Position numbers and translations under genes: made by a program
Assembly: GCA_964652205.1 (NCBI GenBank)
Contig: CAZZAO010000010.1
Coordinates: 1-64,000, forward strand
Source: ZC4RG36 sp964652205
GTDB lineage: Bacteria; Chloroflexota; Anaerolineae; Aggregatilineales; Phototrophicaceae
Reading direction: 5' to 3'
Length of the DNA: 64,000 nt
Part shown: positions 8,005 to 16,175 of the stretch, one piece after another
How the letters are laid out: each line of letters starts with the position of its first letter
Numbering within the stretch: the first letter of the stretch is position 1
The notes under the pieces: model-generated
What the model saw: only the letters and a program-made list of their open reading frames with translations
What the model was told of the DNA's origin: nothing
Database searches by the model: none

Positions 8005-9270
8005 ATGGCAAACGCATTCAGCTTCAAAACCTACTACAACCCGTACATCAGCCCGACGGCCAATTCGGTCTGGGGCGTCGTCTCGGTGACGGCCAATGAG
8101 CCGCCGCCCGCGCAGGCTCAGGGCGCGGCCATCTCGCTGATCTGCGATGTGTCCGGCTCGATGCAGGGCGCGAAATTCAACGCGATGGTCGAAACTACCG
8201 AGGACATGCTGACGACCGCGCCCGACGGCATCCTGCTTCAGGTCGTGGTCTTCGACGACCGGGCCAATGAAGTCGTCCCGCTGACGCACCTGACGCCGGG
8301 GCAGGATCGGGAGCTGCTGGTGTCGATGTTCCGGCGCAATATGCGCCAGATCAAGATTTTCGGCAGCACGTCGATGTCGACCGGCATCCGCAAGGCGCTG
8401 GCCGCTCAGACGGGCGTGCCGCAGGGTACGGCGCGCTACGGTATCTTCCTGTCGGACGGGCAGAACGTCGAGGACGAGAAATTTCTGGTCGATGCCGTCC
8501 GCGAGGCCGCCAACGCGCAAATGCACCTGTGCGCTTACGGCTTCGGCAATGACTGGCGACCGGACGAACTGACCAAAATGGCCGAAATCACTCAGGGATG
8601 GATGCCGAAGGCCGTCCCCAAACCCGAAGACCTGCTGGCCGAATTCAACTCGCTCGTCTCGAAGATGGCAAAAACCGTCGCCAGCGATGCCGCGCTCCAG
8701 TTGTGGACTCCGGCGGGCGCGCGCATCCTGTCACTGTCACAGGCCTACCCGAACTGGGTCAAGGGCGAGGCCGCGCCGCTCGGCGACGACCATACCTGGG
8801 TCGTGCCGATCCCGCCGATGTCGTCGAAAGATCACCGCGATTTCGTCGTCCACATTGAGCTGGCGACGGTCGGCGCGAAAGTCGTCGCCTGCCGCCCGTC
8901 GGTGGTCTACGCAGCGGGGGGGCAGCGCGTCGAAGAAAAGGGCGACCAATCGACCTGGATGATTTTGCAGCAGACCAACGACCCGTCGCAGGTCAATCAG
9001 GTCAACCCGATTGTCGCTGGCTATCTCGGTCAGGGCCAGTTGGCCGCCTCGACCCGCGCCATGACCGAGGCGCTCAACGCCGGGGACAAGGCAGGCGCGG
9101 AACGCCACCGCACCGAAGCGCTCGACATCGCGCAGGCAACCGGCAACCGGCAGATGACGCAGATTCTCGAAGAGGCCAGCGGCAGCGACGTGGCGCGCAA
9201 GGCTGCCGCCCTCGGCACATCGACCGTCAGCCTGACCGAAGAGGATGACAAGCCCGCCAATGGATCGTAG
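8005..9270 (+). CDS. VWA-domain protein of the kinase locus
   Basis: 421 residues, starting five bases after the kinase stop. A von Willebrand factor A domain (about 40-225) has an intact MIDAS (DVSGSMQ at 48-54, 'GSTSMSTG', and 'FLSDGQ'). It is followed by a beta-rich part (about 230-330) and a helical C-terminus ending in an acidic tail. There is no signal peptide, so it is probably a cytoplasmic metal-dependent binding or scaffold protein. VWA proteins are often found beside bacterial FHA/kinase/PP2C genes, as here. Its partner is unknown. Confidence 0.85.
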   Translation: MANAFSFKTYYNPYISPTANSVWGVVSVTANEPPPAQAQGAAISLICDVSGSMQGAKFNAMVETTEDMLTTAPDGILLQVVVFDDRANEVVPLTHLTPGQDRELLVSMFRRNMRQIKIFGSTSMSTGIRKALAAQTGVPQGTARYGIFLSDGQNVEDEKFLVDAVREAANAQMHLCAYGFGNDWRPDELTKMAEITQGWMPKAVPKPEDLLAEFNSLVSKMAKTVASDAALQLWTPAGARILSLSQAYPNWVKGEAAPLGDDHTWVVPIPPMSSKDHRDFVVHIELATVGAKVVACRPSVVYAAGGQRVEEKGDQSTWMILQQTNDPSQVNQVNPIVAGYLGQGQLAASTRAMTEALNAGDKAGAERHRTEALDIAQATGNRQMTQILEEASGSDVARKAAALGTSTVSLTEEDDKPANGS

Positions 9271-9826
9271 CCTCGACGACGGCCTGAAAACCTGCCCGCA
9301 GTGCGGCTACGCCAACCGGGTGACGGCTCGCTTCTGCGCGCAGTGTGGCTACGCCTTCTTCACAGTGACCTCGAATGGTGAAGTGCGGAAACGCTGCGCT
9401 CACTGCGGCCAGCTCAATCGGATCGGCGCGAAGGTCTGCAATCGCTGCGGCAGCGCCTTTGAGGGCGTGGTGATGGTTTCGCGCGGCAGCAGCCAGAAAT
9501 GGTGTCCCCGCTGCGGGCGCGAGCGCGTTCCCGGCGCGAAGGAATGTATGCAGTGCGGCTATCGTTTCAAGGAAACGCCGGTCGAGCCGCCGGTGACGCA
9601 GTCTGAGGAGATGGGCGAAGAGCCAGTCGTGCTTTCCACCGCGCCCGATGCCACGCCGCCTGTCCCAGCGCCGATAGTCAAACAACGCACGCCGACGGCT
9701 GACCTGAGCGGCGAGCCAGCGCCCTATCTTCCCGACGATGAATTGAATCGACTGCGCGGCATGGGCAGCCAGCATGTCGATGTTTTCGTTCGCCTTGCCG
9801 ACGTGTTCCGCCCCGCGAAGGATTAA
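9260..9826 (+). CDS. Triple zinc-ribbon protein
   Basis: 188 residues from the ATG at 9260; an in-frame ATG at 9245 is the alternative. Three CxxC...CxxC zinc ribbons lie in the first half ('CPQCGYAN...CAQCGY', 'CAHCGQLN...CNRCG', 'CPRCGRER...CMQCGY'). The rest is a Pro/Glu-rich, probably disordered C-terminal half. It overlaps the VWA gene and is three bases from the phosphatase gene, so it is co-translated with both. It shares its zinc-ribbon type with the FHA protein and the kinase, suggesting a common assembly role. No catalytic domain is seen. Confidence 0.75.
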   Translation: MDRSLDDGLKTCPQCGYANRVTARFCAQCGYAFFTVTSNGEVRKRCAHCGQLNRIGAKVCNRCGSAFEGVVMVSRGSSQKWCPRCGRERVPGAKECMQCGYRFKETPVEPPVTQSEEMGEEPVVLSTAPDATPPVPAPIVKQRTPTADLSGEPAPYLPDDELNRLRGMGSQHVDVFVRLADVFRPAKD

Positions 9827-9829
9827 TTC

Positions 9830-10771
9830 ATGCAAGTGCATAGCTATAACCGCGCGTCCATCGAGCATCCTGAGCGCTGCGAGGACGCGATTGCCGAGAT
9901 GCGCTCGGAAGGCCACGCGCCGGTCTTCGTCGTCATCGACGGCATGGGCGGGCATCAGCATCAGGGCAAGGACGGCGTGATGGTCACGGGCCGCGACGCC
10001 GCCCTGCTCGTCCGCGAGACGCTGATCGAGGATTTATCTGCCCTGCCCCTCGACATTGACGCTTCGGCAGAGGGTCTGGCGCAGGAGCGCGTGACCGCCG
10101 CCATCGCCCGCGCCCATCAGCGCGTCCGCGACGAGTTGAATCTGGGCGGGACGCTGCCGCGCCACGAGTGCGTCGGCGCGGTCTGTACGGTCGTGGCGCT
10201 GTGCGAGAATGGCGCGCGCCTGCTGGCAGTGCAGGTCGGCGATACGCGCGGCTACCTGCTCACTGATGGCGAGCTAATCCAGCTCTGCCCGGACGAGGAC
10301 AACGTTGAATATTTCGTCCGTCAGGGCCTGCTCAAGGATAAGGATGGCGCGCGCATCACGGCCATCCTCAACGCCTACGACGGCGTCCACGAGCCGAAAG
10401 CCGAAGGCACGGTGACGATTGCGGACAACACCTACGATCTGTACATTGCGTGGCGCTGGTTCATGAACGGCAATTCGGTGCTGAACATCCCGGCGGCGAA
10501 TATCGTCATCAACGCCGCCGGCGTCGACAGCGCGACGCCGGTTCCGCAAAGCTCGCGCATCGAGCGAAGTCCCGGCGATTTGCTGCTGCTGGCCTCGGAC
10601 GGCCTGTACAAGAACCTGACTGACGATGAGCTGATGCAGATGCTCCCCGGCCCCGGCGACACGGCCACGACAATGGGCGACGCTGCTTACGCCCGCTCGC
10701 AGGACAGGAGCAACCAGCGCAGCACGCAGGACGACATCTCGGCGGTCGTCGTCAACTTCGACGCGGAATAA
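9830..10771 (+). CDS. PP2C-family Ser/Thr phosphatase
   Basis: 313 residues. PP2C motifs are present: 'HPERCEDAI' in place of the usual R..NEDA, 'FVVIDGMGGH' (metal Asp near 37), 'LLAVQVGDTRGYLL', 'LLLASDGLYKNL' and 'TQDDISAVVVN'. These are Mn/Mg-dependent phosphatases that remove phosphate from Ser/Thr. Residues about 180-245 hold an unusual extended segment between the core motifs. As the last gene of the rightward kinase cluster it is the probable antagonist of the PknG-like kinase. The start lies three bases after the previous stop. Confidence 0.9.
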   Translation: MQVHSYNRASIEHPERCEDAIAEMRSEGHAPVFVVIDGMGGHQHQGKDGVMVTGRDAALLVRETLIEDLSALPLDIDASAEGLAQERVTAAIARAHQRVRDELNLGGTLPRHECVGAVCTVVALCENGARLLAVQVGDTRGYLLTDGELIQLCPDEDNVEYFVRQGLLKDKDGARITAILNAYDGVHEPKAEGTVTIADNTYDLYIAWRWFMNGNSVLNIPAANIVINAAGVDSATPVPQSSRIERSPGDLLLLASDGLYKNLTDDELMQMLPGPGDTATTMGDAAYARSQDRSNQRSTQDDISAVVVNFDAE

Positions 10772-10805
10772 CGCTATAATGAGCGCAGAGTGACGGAGCA
10801 AGCTT

Positions 10806-11375
10806 ATGGCCCTGCGTGAAAGTCAAAAACTCTATACCGTCGAGGAATTTGAGGAGATTGCCGCCTTAGCGGAGAACGAGGAGCGCCGCCTCGAACTCGA
10901 TGACGGAGTGATTGTCGAAATGGCCCCATCAAGCTTCCTCAACACTGTCACGACAGGTCGGATCATTTACTATTTGAATGCGGTCATCATTCCCGGAAAT
11001 CTTGGTTATCTCACGGTCCCCGATGGTGGGTTCAGGCTTTCGCCTGTCCGCGTGCGCCAGCCAGATATCGGGTATATATCGAACACGCACGGCCTGAAGG
11101 TCGAGGGTGTCGTCATTCCAATGACGCCCGATCTGGCGGTCGAAGTTGTTTCGCCCGATGAAGACGTTTTCAAACGGGCCAAAGAATTTATTCGCGCTGG
11201 AACACGGATCGTCTGGGCCGTTTATGCGGAAGATCGAACAATTGCCGTGTTCACTCCAGCAGAAGGTTCCGAGTTTCGTGTCCGTGAATTAACCATCAAT
11301 GACATGCTCGACGGGGGGGATGTCTTGCCCGATTTTTCCATCCCTGTTGCTCAAATTTTCCTCGCTTCAAAATAG
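10806..11375 (+). CDS. Uma2-family protein, copy 1
   Basis: 189 residues, the usual length of the family. Uma2 (DUF820) proteins have a PD-(D/E)xK-like nuclease fold. Visible here are the N-terminal 'LYTVEEFEEIAALAENEE' helix, 'RRLELDDGVIVEM', 'RQPDIGYIS', and 'PDLAVEVVSPDED', the usual active-site strand with D and E. The cellular role is unknown. The first 118 bases are identical to those of the next gene, while the remainder is clearly diverged. GGAG lies eight bases before the start, and a TATAAT at 10775-10780 could be its promoter -10. Confidence 0.85.
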   Translation: MALRESQKLYTVEEFEEIAALAENEERRLELDDGVIVEMAPSSFLNTVTTGRIIYYLNAVIIPGNLGYLTVPDGGFRLSPVRVRQPDIGYISNTHGLKVEGVVIPMTPDLAVEVVSPDEDVFKRAKEFIRAGTRIVWAVYAEDRTIAVFTPAEGSEFRVRELTINDMLDGGDVLPDFSIPVAQIFLASK

Positions 11376-11399
11376 GGCGCAGCGTGATGGAGCAAGCTT

Positions 11400-11966
11400 A
11401 TGGCCCTGCGTGAAAGTCAAAAACTCTATACCGTCGAGGAATTTGAGGAGATTGCCGCCTTAGCGGAGAACGAGGAGCGCCGCCTCGAACTCGATGACGG
11501 AGTGATTGTCGAAATGGGATCATCGAGCAAGCTCAATACTTTTACAACGCTCTTGATTAGCAGCTTTCTAATTCCATTCGTTGTATCAAGACAACTGGGC
11601 TACCTGAGCGGCCCTGATGGCGGATACGTCCTCTCACCCGGTCGTGTCCGTCGGCCAGATCTAGGCTTTATCACCTTAGAGCGCGGAGTCAACCTTGTTG
11701 GCATCGATTATGATCGCGCGCCCGACCTCGCTATCGAAATTGCTTCCCCGCATGAGGATACGCTCAAGAAAGCGCGTGAATATTTTGATGCGGGAACACG
11801 CCTCGTCCGGGTTGTTTACGCCGAAGAACAAACGGTCATTGTCCTGACGCCGGATGAGGATAAGAATTTCAATGCCCACCGGTTATCGGCGGATGACATG
11901 CTCGACGGCGGCGATGTTTTGCCCGGCTTCTCAGTCAGGATCAAAGCTATTTTCCCCGGCTACTAA
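11400..11966 (+). CDS. Uma2-family protein, copy 2
   Basis: 188 residues. It has the same N-terminal 39 residues as copy 1 (identical DNA from 11 bases before the ATG), then only moderate similarity: 'RRPDLGFITLERG', 'PDLAIEIASPHEDT' and 'DMLDGGDVLPGFS'. It is PD-(D/E)xK-like and of unknown function. It lies 24 bases after copy 1 and is probably co-transcribed. The sharp change from identity to divergence suggests gene conversion of the 5' end rather than a simple recent duplication. Confidence 0.85.
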   Translation: MALRESQKLYTVEEFEEIAALAENEERRLELDDGVIVEMGSSSKLNTFTTLLISSFLIPFVVSRQLGYLSGPDGGYVLSPGRVRRPDLGFITLERGVNLVGIDYDRAPDLAIEIASPHEDTLKKAREYFDAGTRLVRVVYAEEQTVIVLTPDEDKNFNAHRLSADDMLDGGDVLPGFSVRIKAIFPGY

Positions 11967-12001
11967 TCGCTTACTTCCAACTGCCTACAGGATACCTGCA
12001 C

Positions 12002-13630
12002 ATGACCGATTATGACGTCGTCATTCAGAACGGCACGCTCTATGACGGCAGCGGTGACGCGCCGCGTCAGGCCGACCTCGGTATTCGCGGCGGCTTCATC
12101 ACCGCCATCAGCGCGCCGGGGACGCTCGACGGCGACGCGATCATCGACGCCAGTGGGCTGGCCGTCGCGCCGGGTTTCATCAACATGCTCAGTTGGAGTG
12201 TCGAGTCGCTGATCGAGGATGGCCGCTCGCAGAGCGAAATCCGTCAGGGCGTGACGCTCGAAGTGATGGGCGAAGGCACGTCGATGGGGCCGTACAACGA
12301 GGAAATGGTGGCGTCGGGCTGGCGCGGCATCCTGCAAAACCGCTTCATCCAGTACGACATCGAATGGCGGACACTCGGCCAGTACCTCGACACGCTGGTG
12401 AAACGCGGCGTCTCGTGCAACGTCGCCTCATTCGTCGGCTCGGCGACGGTGCGCGTCAACGCGATGGGCTTCGACGACCGCCCACCGACAGCGGACGAAA
12501 TGGCAAAGATGCGCGACCTTGTGCGCGAGGCGATGGAAGAGGGCGCGGTCGGCATGTCGGCGGCGCTGATCTATCCCCCGGCGACCTATCAGAACACCGA
12601 GGAACTGATCGAACTGGCGCAGATCGTCGCCGATCATGGCGGGATGTACATCTCGCATCTGCGCGGCGAAGGCGCGGGCTTCCTCGAAGCGCTCGACGAA
12701 CTGATTACGATTTCGCAGGTCACAGGCGTGAGCGCCGAGGTCTATCATCTCAAGGCGGCAGGACGCGACAACTGGCCGAAGATGGACGCCGCGATCAGGC
12801 GCATCGAGGCGGCACGCGCCAACGGCCTGCCGATCACGGCGGATATGTACCTCTATCCGGCGGGCGGCACGGGACTGGCGGCCTGCATCCCGCCGTGGGT
12901 GCACGACGGCGGCCACGAGGCGATGCTCGCCCGCCTGCGCGACCCGGAAACGCGCGAACGGGTCAAACGCGAGATGAAGGGCAAAACCGAGGGCTGGGAG
13001 AATATGTACAGCCAGGTCGATGGGCCGGACGGCGTCCTGCTGGCCGGGTTCAATAACCCGACGCTCCAGCCGTTAACCGGCAAGACGCTGGCCGAAGTCT
13101 CAGCCACGCGCGCCAGCTCACCAGAAGATACGCTGATCGACCTGCTGCTCGAAGACGGCGGCCATATCTTCACGATGTACTTCGTCATGTCGGAAGCCAA
13201 CATCCGCAGGCAGGTGAGACAGCCGTGGGTCAGCTTCTGCTCGGACGCCGAGTCACAGGCTCCCGAAGGGCTGTTCCTCAAGGCCAACCCGCATCCACGC
13301 GCCTACGGCAACTTCGCGCGGTTGCTCGGCAAATACGTCCGCGACGAAAAACTGATCCCGCTCGAAGAAGCGATCCGGCGGCTGACCTCGCTCCCGGCAG
13401 CCAACCTCAAGCTGAAGCGGCGCGGCGCGCTCAAGCCGGGCTACTACGCCGACGTGGTCATCTTCGACCCGGACAAAGTCGAGGATAAAGCGACCTTCGC
13501 CAACCCGCATCAGTACGCCATCGGCATGACGGATGTTTTCGTCAACGGCGTGCAGGTTATCAGGGACGGCGAGCATACGGGCGCGAAACCGGGTCGTGTC
13601 GTTCGCGGCCCCGGCTATAAAGGCGAGTAA
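12002..13630 (+). CDS. Amidohydrolase, N-acyl-D-amino-acid deacylase-like
   Basis: 542 residues. It starts as metal-dependent amidohydrolases do ('DVVIQNGTLYDGSGD', a small beta-sandwich, then 'GLAVAPGFINMLSW') and keeps later motifs: 'HGGMYISHLRGEG', 'SAEVYHLKAAG' and 'SFCSDAESQAP', with the C-terminal 'GYYADVVIFDPD'. Known D-aminoacylases have a His-x-His after PGFID and a Cys or other ligand in the GNCG position. Here these read NMLSW and GEG, so two metal-binding histidines are missing. It may be a one-metal enzyme with a changed substrate, or not a hydrolase at all. Stands alone, 35 bases after the Uma2 pair. Confidence 0.75.
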   Translation: MTDYDVVIQNGTLYDGSGDAPRQADLGIRGGFITAISAPGTLDGDAIIDASGLAVAPGFINMLSWSVESLIEDGRSQSEIRQGVTLEVMGEGTSMGPYNEEMVASGWRGILQNRFIQYDIEWRTLGQYLDTLVKRGVSCNVASFVGSATVRVNAMGFDDRPPTADEMAKMRDLVREAMEEGAVGMSAALIYPPATYQNTEELIELAQIVADHGGMYISHLRGEGAGFLEALDELITISQVTGVSAEVYHLKAAGRDNWPKMDAAIRRIEAARANGLPITADMYLYPAGGTGLAACIPPWVHDGGHEAMLARLRDPETRERVKREMKGKTEGWENMYSQVDGPDGVLLAGFNNPTLQPLTGKTLAEVSATRASSPEDTLIDLLLEDGGHIFTMYFVMSEANIRRQVRQPWVSFCSDAESQAPEGLFLKANPHPRAYGNFARLLGKYVRDEKLIPLEEAIRRLTSLPAANLKLKRRGALKPGYYADVVIFDPDKVEDKATFANPHQYAIGMTDVFVNGVQVIRDGEHTGAKPGRVVRGPGYKGE

Positions 13631-13682
13631 ATCAGCTTTAACCCGATTTATAATAAGTCAGGGATACAGGAGTCGCTGGCTC

Positions 13683-14000
13683 ATGACCGATCAACTTAAA
13701 GAGGGCGCAGGTATCGCGGAAATTCTGGCGGATAAGCGAGAAGAAATTCTGGCGCTTGCGGCAGAGCACGGCGCGACCAACGTGCGGGTGTTTGGCTCGG
13801 TCGCGCGCGGCGAAGCCAATGAAACCAGCGATGTCGATTTTCTAGTTGATTGGGATTACGCGCGGGTTTCCAGTTGGGGCGGAGCCGGGTTCGGCGAAGC
13901 CCTCGAAGCGCTGCTTGGACGGCCTGTTGATATAGCGACAGAAAAGCAGTTGAGAGCAGGAATCCGCGAGCGTGTTTTACACGAGTGTATTTTGCTGTGA
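13683..14000 (+). CDS. mntA: MntA-like antitoxin nucleotidyltransferase
   Basis: 105 residues from ATG 13683 (AGGAG about 11 bases upstream). The frame opens at 13533 inside the previous gene, which is discounted. It has the minimal nucleotidyltransferase signature GS-x10-DxD ('GSVARGEANETSDVDF') and no other domain. In HepT/MntA systems this protein AMPylates a tyrosine on the HEPN toxin and silences it. Its stop overlaps the next start in a GTGA, the typical antitoxin-toxin coupling. A TATAAT at 13649-13654 may be the -10 of the operon. Confidence 0.85.
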   Translation: MTDQLKEGAGIAEILADKREEILALAAEHGATNVRVFGSVARGEANETSDVDFLVDWDYARVSSWGGAGFGEALEALLGRPVDIATEKQLRAGIRERVLHECILL

Positions 14001-14326
14001 ACCGCGACCGCGATTATCTTCAGCATATTCTGGAGTGCATCGAAGCGGTTGACCAGTACACCAACAACCAGCGCGAGCTGCTTGATGATCCCAAAACTGA
14101 AGATGCGGTGATTCGTCGGTTACAGGTGATGGCAGAGTCATGCCTGCATTTGACAGAAGACATCACAAGTCGGCACACCGAAGTAAGCTGGCAGCAGATT
14201 CGCAATTTTCGCAATCGGCTGGTTCACCAGTATCTTGAAATTGACATTGACCTCGTCTGGACCATTATTCAGAATGATTTGCCCACACTTAAATCTGCTG
14301 TCGAGCAGCTACTAAAGTCAACATGA
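13997..14326 (+). CDS. hepT: HepT-like HEPN ribonuclease toxin
   Basis: 109 residues from GTG 13997, which overlaps the antitoxin stop by GTGA; an earlier GTG at 13985 is possible. It is an all-helical DUF86/HEPN protein whose active motif is 'RNRLVHQY', that is R-x4-H-x-Y. In characterised HepT toxins R and H cleave RNA and the tyrosine is the site of AMPylation by MntA. All three residues are present, so the toxin appears functional and open to control by its partner. Likely a plasmid- or genome-stabilising or defence module. Confidence 0.88.
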   Translation: MNRDRDYLQHILECIEAVDQYTNNQRELLDDPKTEDAVIRRLQVMAESCLHLTEDITSRHTEVSWQQIRNFRNRLVHQYLEIDIDLVWTIIQNDLPTLKSAVEQLLKST

Positions 14327-14617
14327 ACCTTCTGATCCGCAACGCGACTCTGATTCTGGATTAGGGCAGTTAGCGCATCCTGATGACCCCTATTTCGCGC
14401 TGCGTCACTCGCTGCCACCCTGCACCGGCCAGTCGCCAAATCCGCTGGCCGAGCTATCGCTGACGGCGTCGAGTGCGCCATCGTCTCGCATCTGCACACC
14501 GGCCATTTCGACTCAATCGTGCAGGAACTTCTGCTAAAATCGCTGCTGTTCTGCCAGATGCTGCTCATCCTGGTCGATGGCGAACTGTCGGGGCCAAGCT
14601 GATCCGCTGTGCAGCAA
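14327..14617. pseudogene. Degraded amidohydrolase-like fragment region
   Basis: About 290 bases without an intact gene. An ATG overlapping the HepT stop region (14323) begins 'MNLLIRNATLILD' and stops at once; this is the start typical of amidohydrolases. Further on, around 14455-14600, a frame reads 'IADGVECAIVSHLHTGHFD' and stops. These look like remains of a decayed gene or genes; only the first resembles a named family. Confidence 0.4.
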
Positions 14618-14657
14618 ACAAAAAAGGACGGTCAGGAGACATCCCGGACCGTCCTTT
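14618..14657 (-). terminator. Terminator of flavodoxin gene
   Basis: An eleven-base-pair stem (14623-14633 with 14647-14657, aaaggacggtc/gaccgtccttt). Read leftward it is followed by TTTTTTGTTTG. It lies directly after the leftward flavodoxin gene, a clear rho-independent terminator. Confidence 0.88.
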
Positions 14658-14674
14658 GATTTTGAACAGGCCGT

Positions 14675-15202
14675 TCAGGCCGGTTGCAGGCCGAACTCGA
14701 ACATGACCTGCGGAACCCATTCAGAGACACGCCCCGCCGTCTGGTCGGCCTGCGCTTCCTGATCGACGCCGAGCGAGAGGAAGTGATCTTCAACCTGCGC
14801 TTTCGACTCCTCGAACTCGTAACCTTTAGTCGTCCACATACCGCTGATGGTTGCGCCGTCGTCGAGCAGCACGTCCGACAGCGTGCCGACGGCATCCAGA
14901 TAGTTAAAGCCGTAGCCGTTCTGGTCGCCGAGGCCGAAAATGGCGATGTTCTTGCCGCTCATGTCCTTGCCGCGAAGTTTGGGCAGGAACAATTCCCAGT
15001 CATCCTGAAGCTGGCCGGTATTCCAGGTCGGAATGCCAAAAATCAGGTACTGGTAGCTCATCACCTGATCGACCGTGGAACTACCAATATTGAAGACTTC
15101 GACCAGCGACGGATCAATCTTGTCGAACTCCGCCTTGATCTGGTAGGCAACGACTTCGGTGTTGCCCGTGCTGCTGCCGTAGAACAGACCGATCTTTGCC
15201 AT
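14675..15202 (-). CDS. fldA: Flavodoxin (long-chain)
   Basis: 175 residues, the size of long-chain flavodoxins. It has the FMN phosphate loop 'GLFYGSSTGNTE', the first isoalloxazine loop 'GIPTWNTGQLQDDW', and the second at 'FGLGDQNGYGFNYLDA', which contains the usual D..Y. It is a small cytoplasmic electron carrier using FMN, able to replace ferredoxin with redox partners such as pyruvate-flavodoxin oxidoreductase or flavin-dependent synthases. No partner is adjacent. It is monocistronic with its own terminator. Confidence 0.95.
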   Translation of the reverse strand: MAKIGLFYGSSTGNTEVVAYQIKAEFDKIDPSLVEVFNIGSSTVDQVMSYQYLIFGIPTWNTGQLQDDWELFLPKLRGKDMSGKNIAIFGLGDQNGYGFNYLDAVGTLSDVLLDDGATISGMWTTKGYEFEESKAQVEDHFLSLGVDQEAQADQTAGRVSEWVPQVMFEFGLQPA

Positions 15203-15458
15203 GTCGATCTCGATCCTTTATGCCTGAACCATCGTGAATAGCGTGAATTTTACCGCAAAGATCGGGGATTAGAAACAGCAAAAGACCCGCTCACAGGGCA
15301 GTCTAAATTTTGCCGATGAGTCACTATGCCGATGCAGGTTATGTGGTTTCAGCAGGCTACGGCGCAAGCTGCATCCGGTCATCCTCAGCAGAGAATGCCC
15401 TCAGACGGCGATAAATACCCGTATAATAGAGCTACTGGTCAGGCAGTGGAGCGCTTCA

Positions 15459-16031
15459 ATGGCTGTTCAGAAGAAAACCTACACTCTCGCCGAATATGAG
15501 CAAATTCAGGATTTGCCGGAAAACCACGACAGGATTCTGGAGCTTATCGAAGGAGAGATTGTCGAGAAAGTGGCAAGCTATCAATCCTCTAAAACGGCAG
15601 CCCAGATCATTAAGATTATGGCAAATTATCTCGATGAGCATAACGTTGGGGACATCACCTCATCAGATGGAATCTACGTGCTGTCAGCGGACAATGCCCT
15701 CATCCCTGATGTTGGCATCATTCGCTGAGAACGCCTGCCCAAAGACGTACCGCGCGCTGTACCCGTCTGTCCAGACCTGGCCGTCGAGGTGAAATCGCCC
15801 ACCGACTCCCGGCGTGAACTGCGGATCAAAGCCGAAAAGTATCTGGCTTTCGGCACGCAGCTCGTCTGGCTTGTATTCCCTGACGAACAGGTTGTCGAGG
15901 TTTATGTACAAGAGCGTGATGTCGAAGTTTTTGGCGCTGGTGACCTTCTCGACGGAGCGAACGTCCTGCCTGAGTTTTCCCTTCTCGTTGACGAGATTTT
16001 CACGGATCGCCGGCCAGGGCCGCAGAAATAA
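15459..16031 (+). pseudogene. Uma2-family gene with in-frame TGA
   Basis: Codons 1-89 read MAVQKKTYTLAEYEQ... to 'NALIPDVGIIR', then TGA at 15726-15728. The same frame continues 'ERLPKDVPRAVPVCPDLAV', then 'EVKSPTDSRRELRIKAEKY' and 'GANVLPEFSLLVDEIFTD' to a stop at 16031. Together they make 190 residues, the normal Uma2 length with no frameshift, so a single nonsense change interrupts an otherwise complete gene. The catalytic 'PDLAVEVKSP' lies after the stop, so the first part alone would be inactive. Restart at GTG 15789 is conceivable but would lack most of the fold. TATAAT at 15422-15427 may be its -10. Confidence 0.8.
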
Positions 16032-16033
16032 GT

Positions 16034-16164
16034 CCAGGACTACGGTTTACCGGCTAGCAGCTACTATCGAGAGTCTCACCATCGGCGACCCCTTGAGCGG
16101 CCTCGACGTGCTGCCGGGTTTCAGCCTGTCGGTCGAGCAAATCCTCGCTGATCTGACAGATTAA
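16034..16164 (+). pseudogene. C-terminal remnant of another Uma2 gene
   Basis: A reading frame different from the preceding pseudogene encodes 'TVYRLAATIESLTIGDPLSG' and 'LDVLPGFSLSVEQILADLTD' before a stop at 16164. This matches the C-terminal strands of Uma2 proteins ('LLDGANVLPEFSLLVDEIF' in the neighbour). Only about 43 residues remain, so it is a truncated copy left in the array, eleven bases before the next intact copy. Confidence 0.65.
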
Positions 16165-16175
16165 GGAACGCGCCA

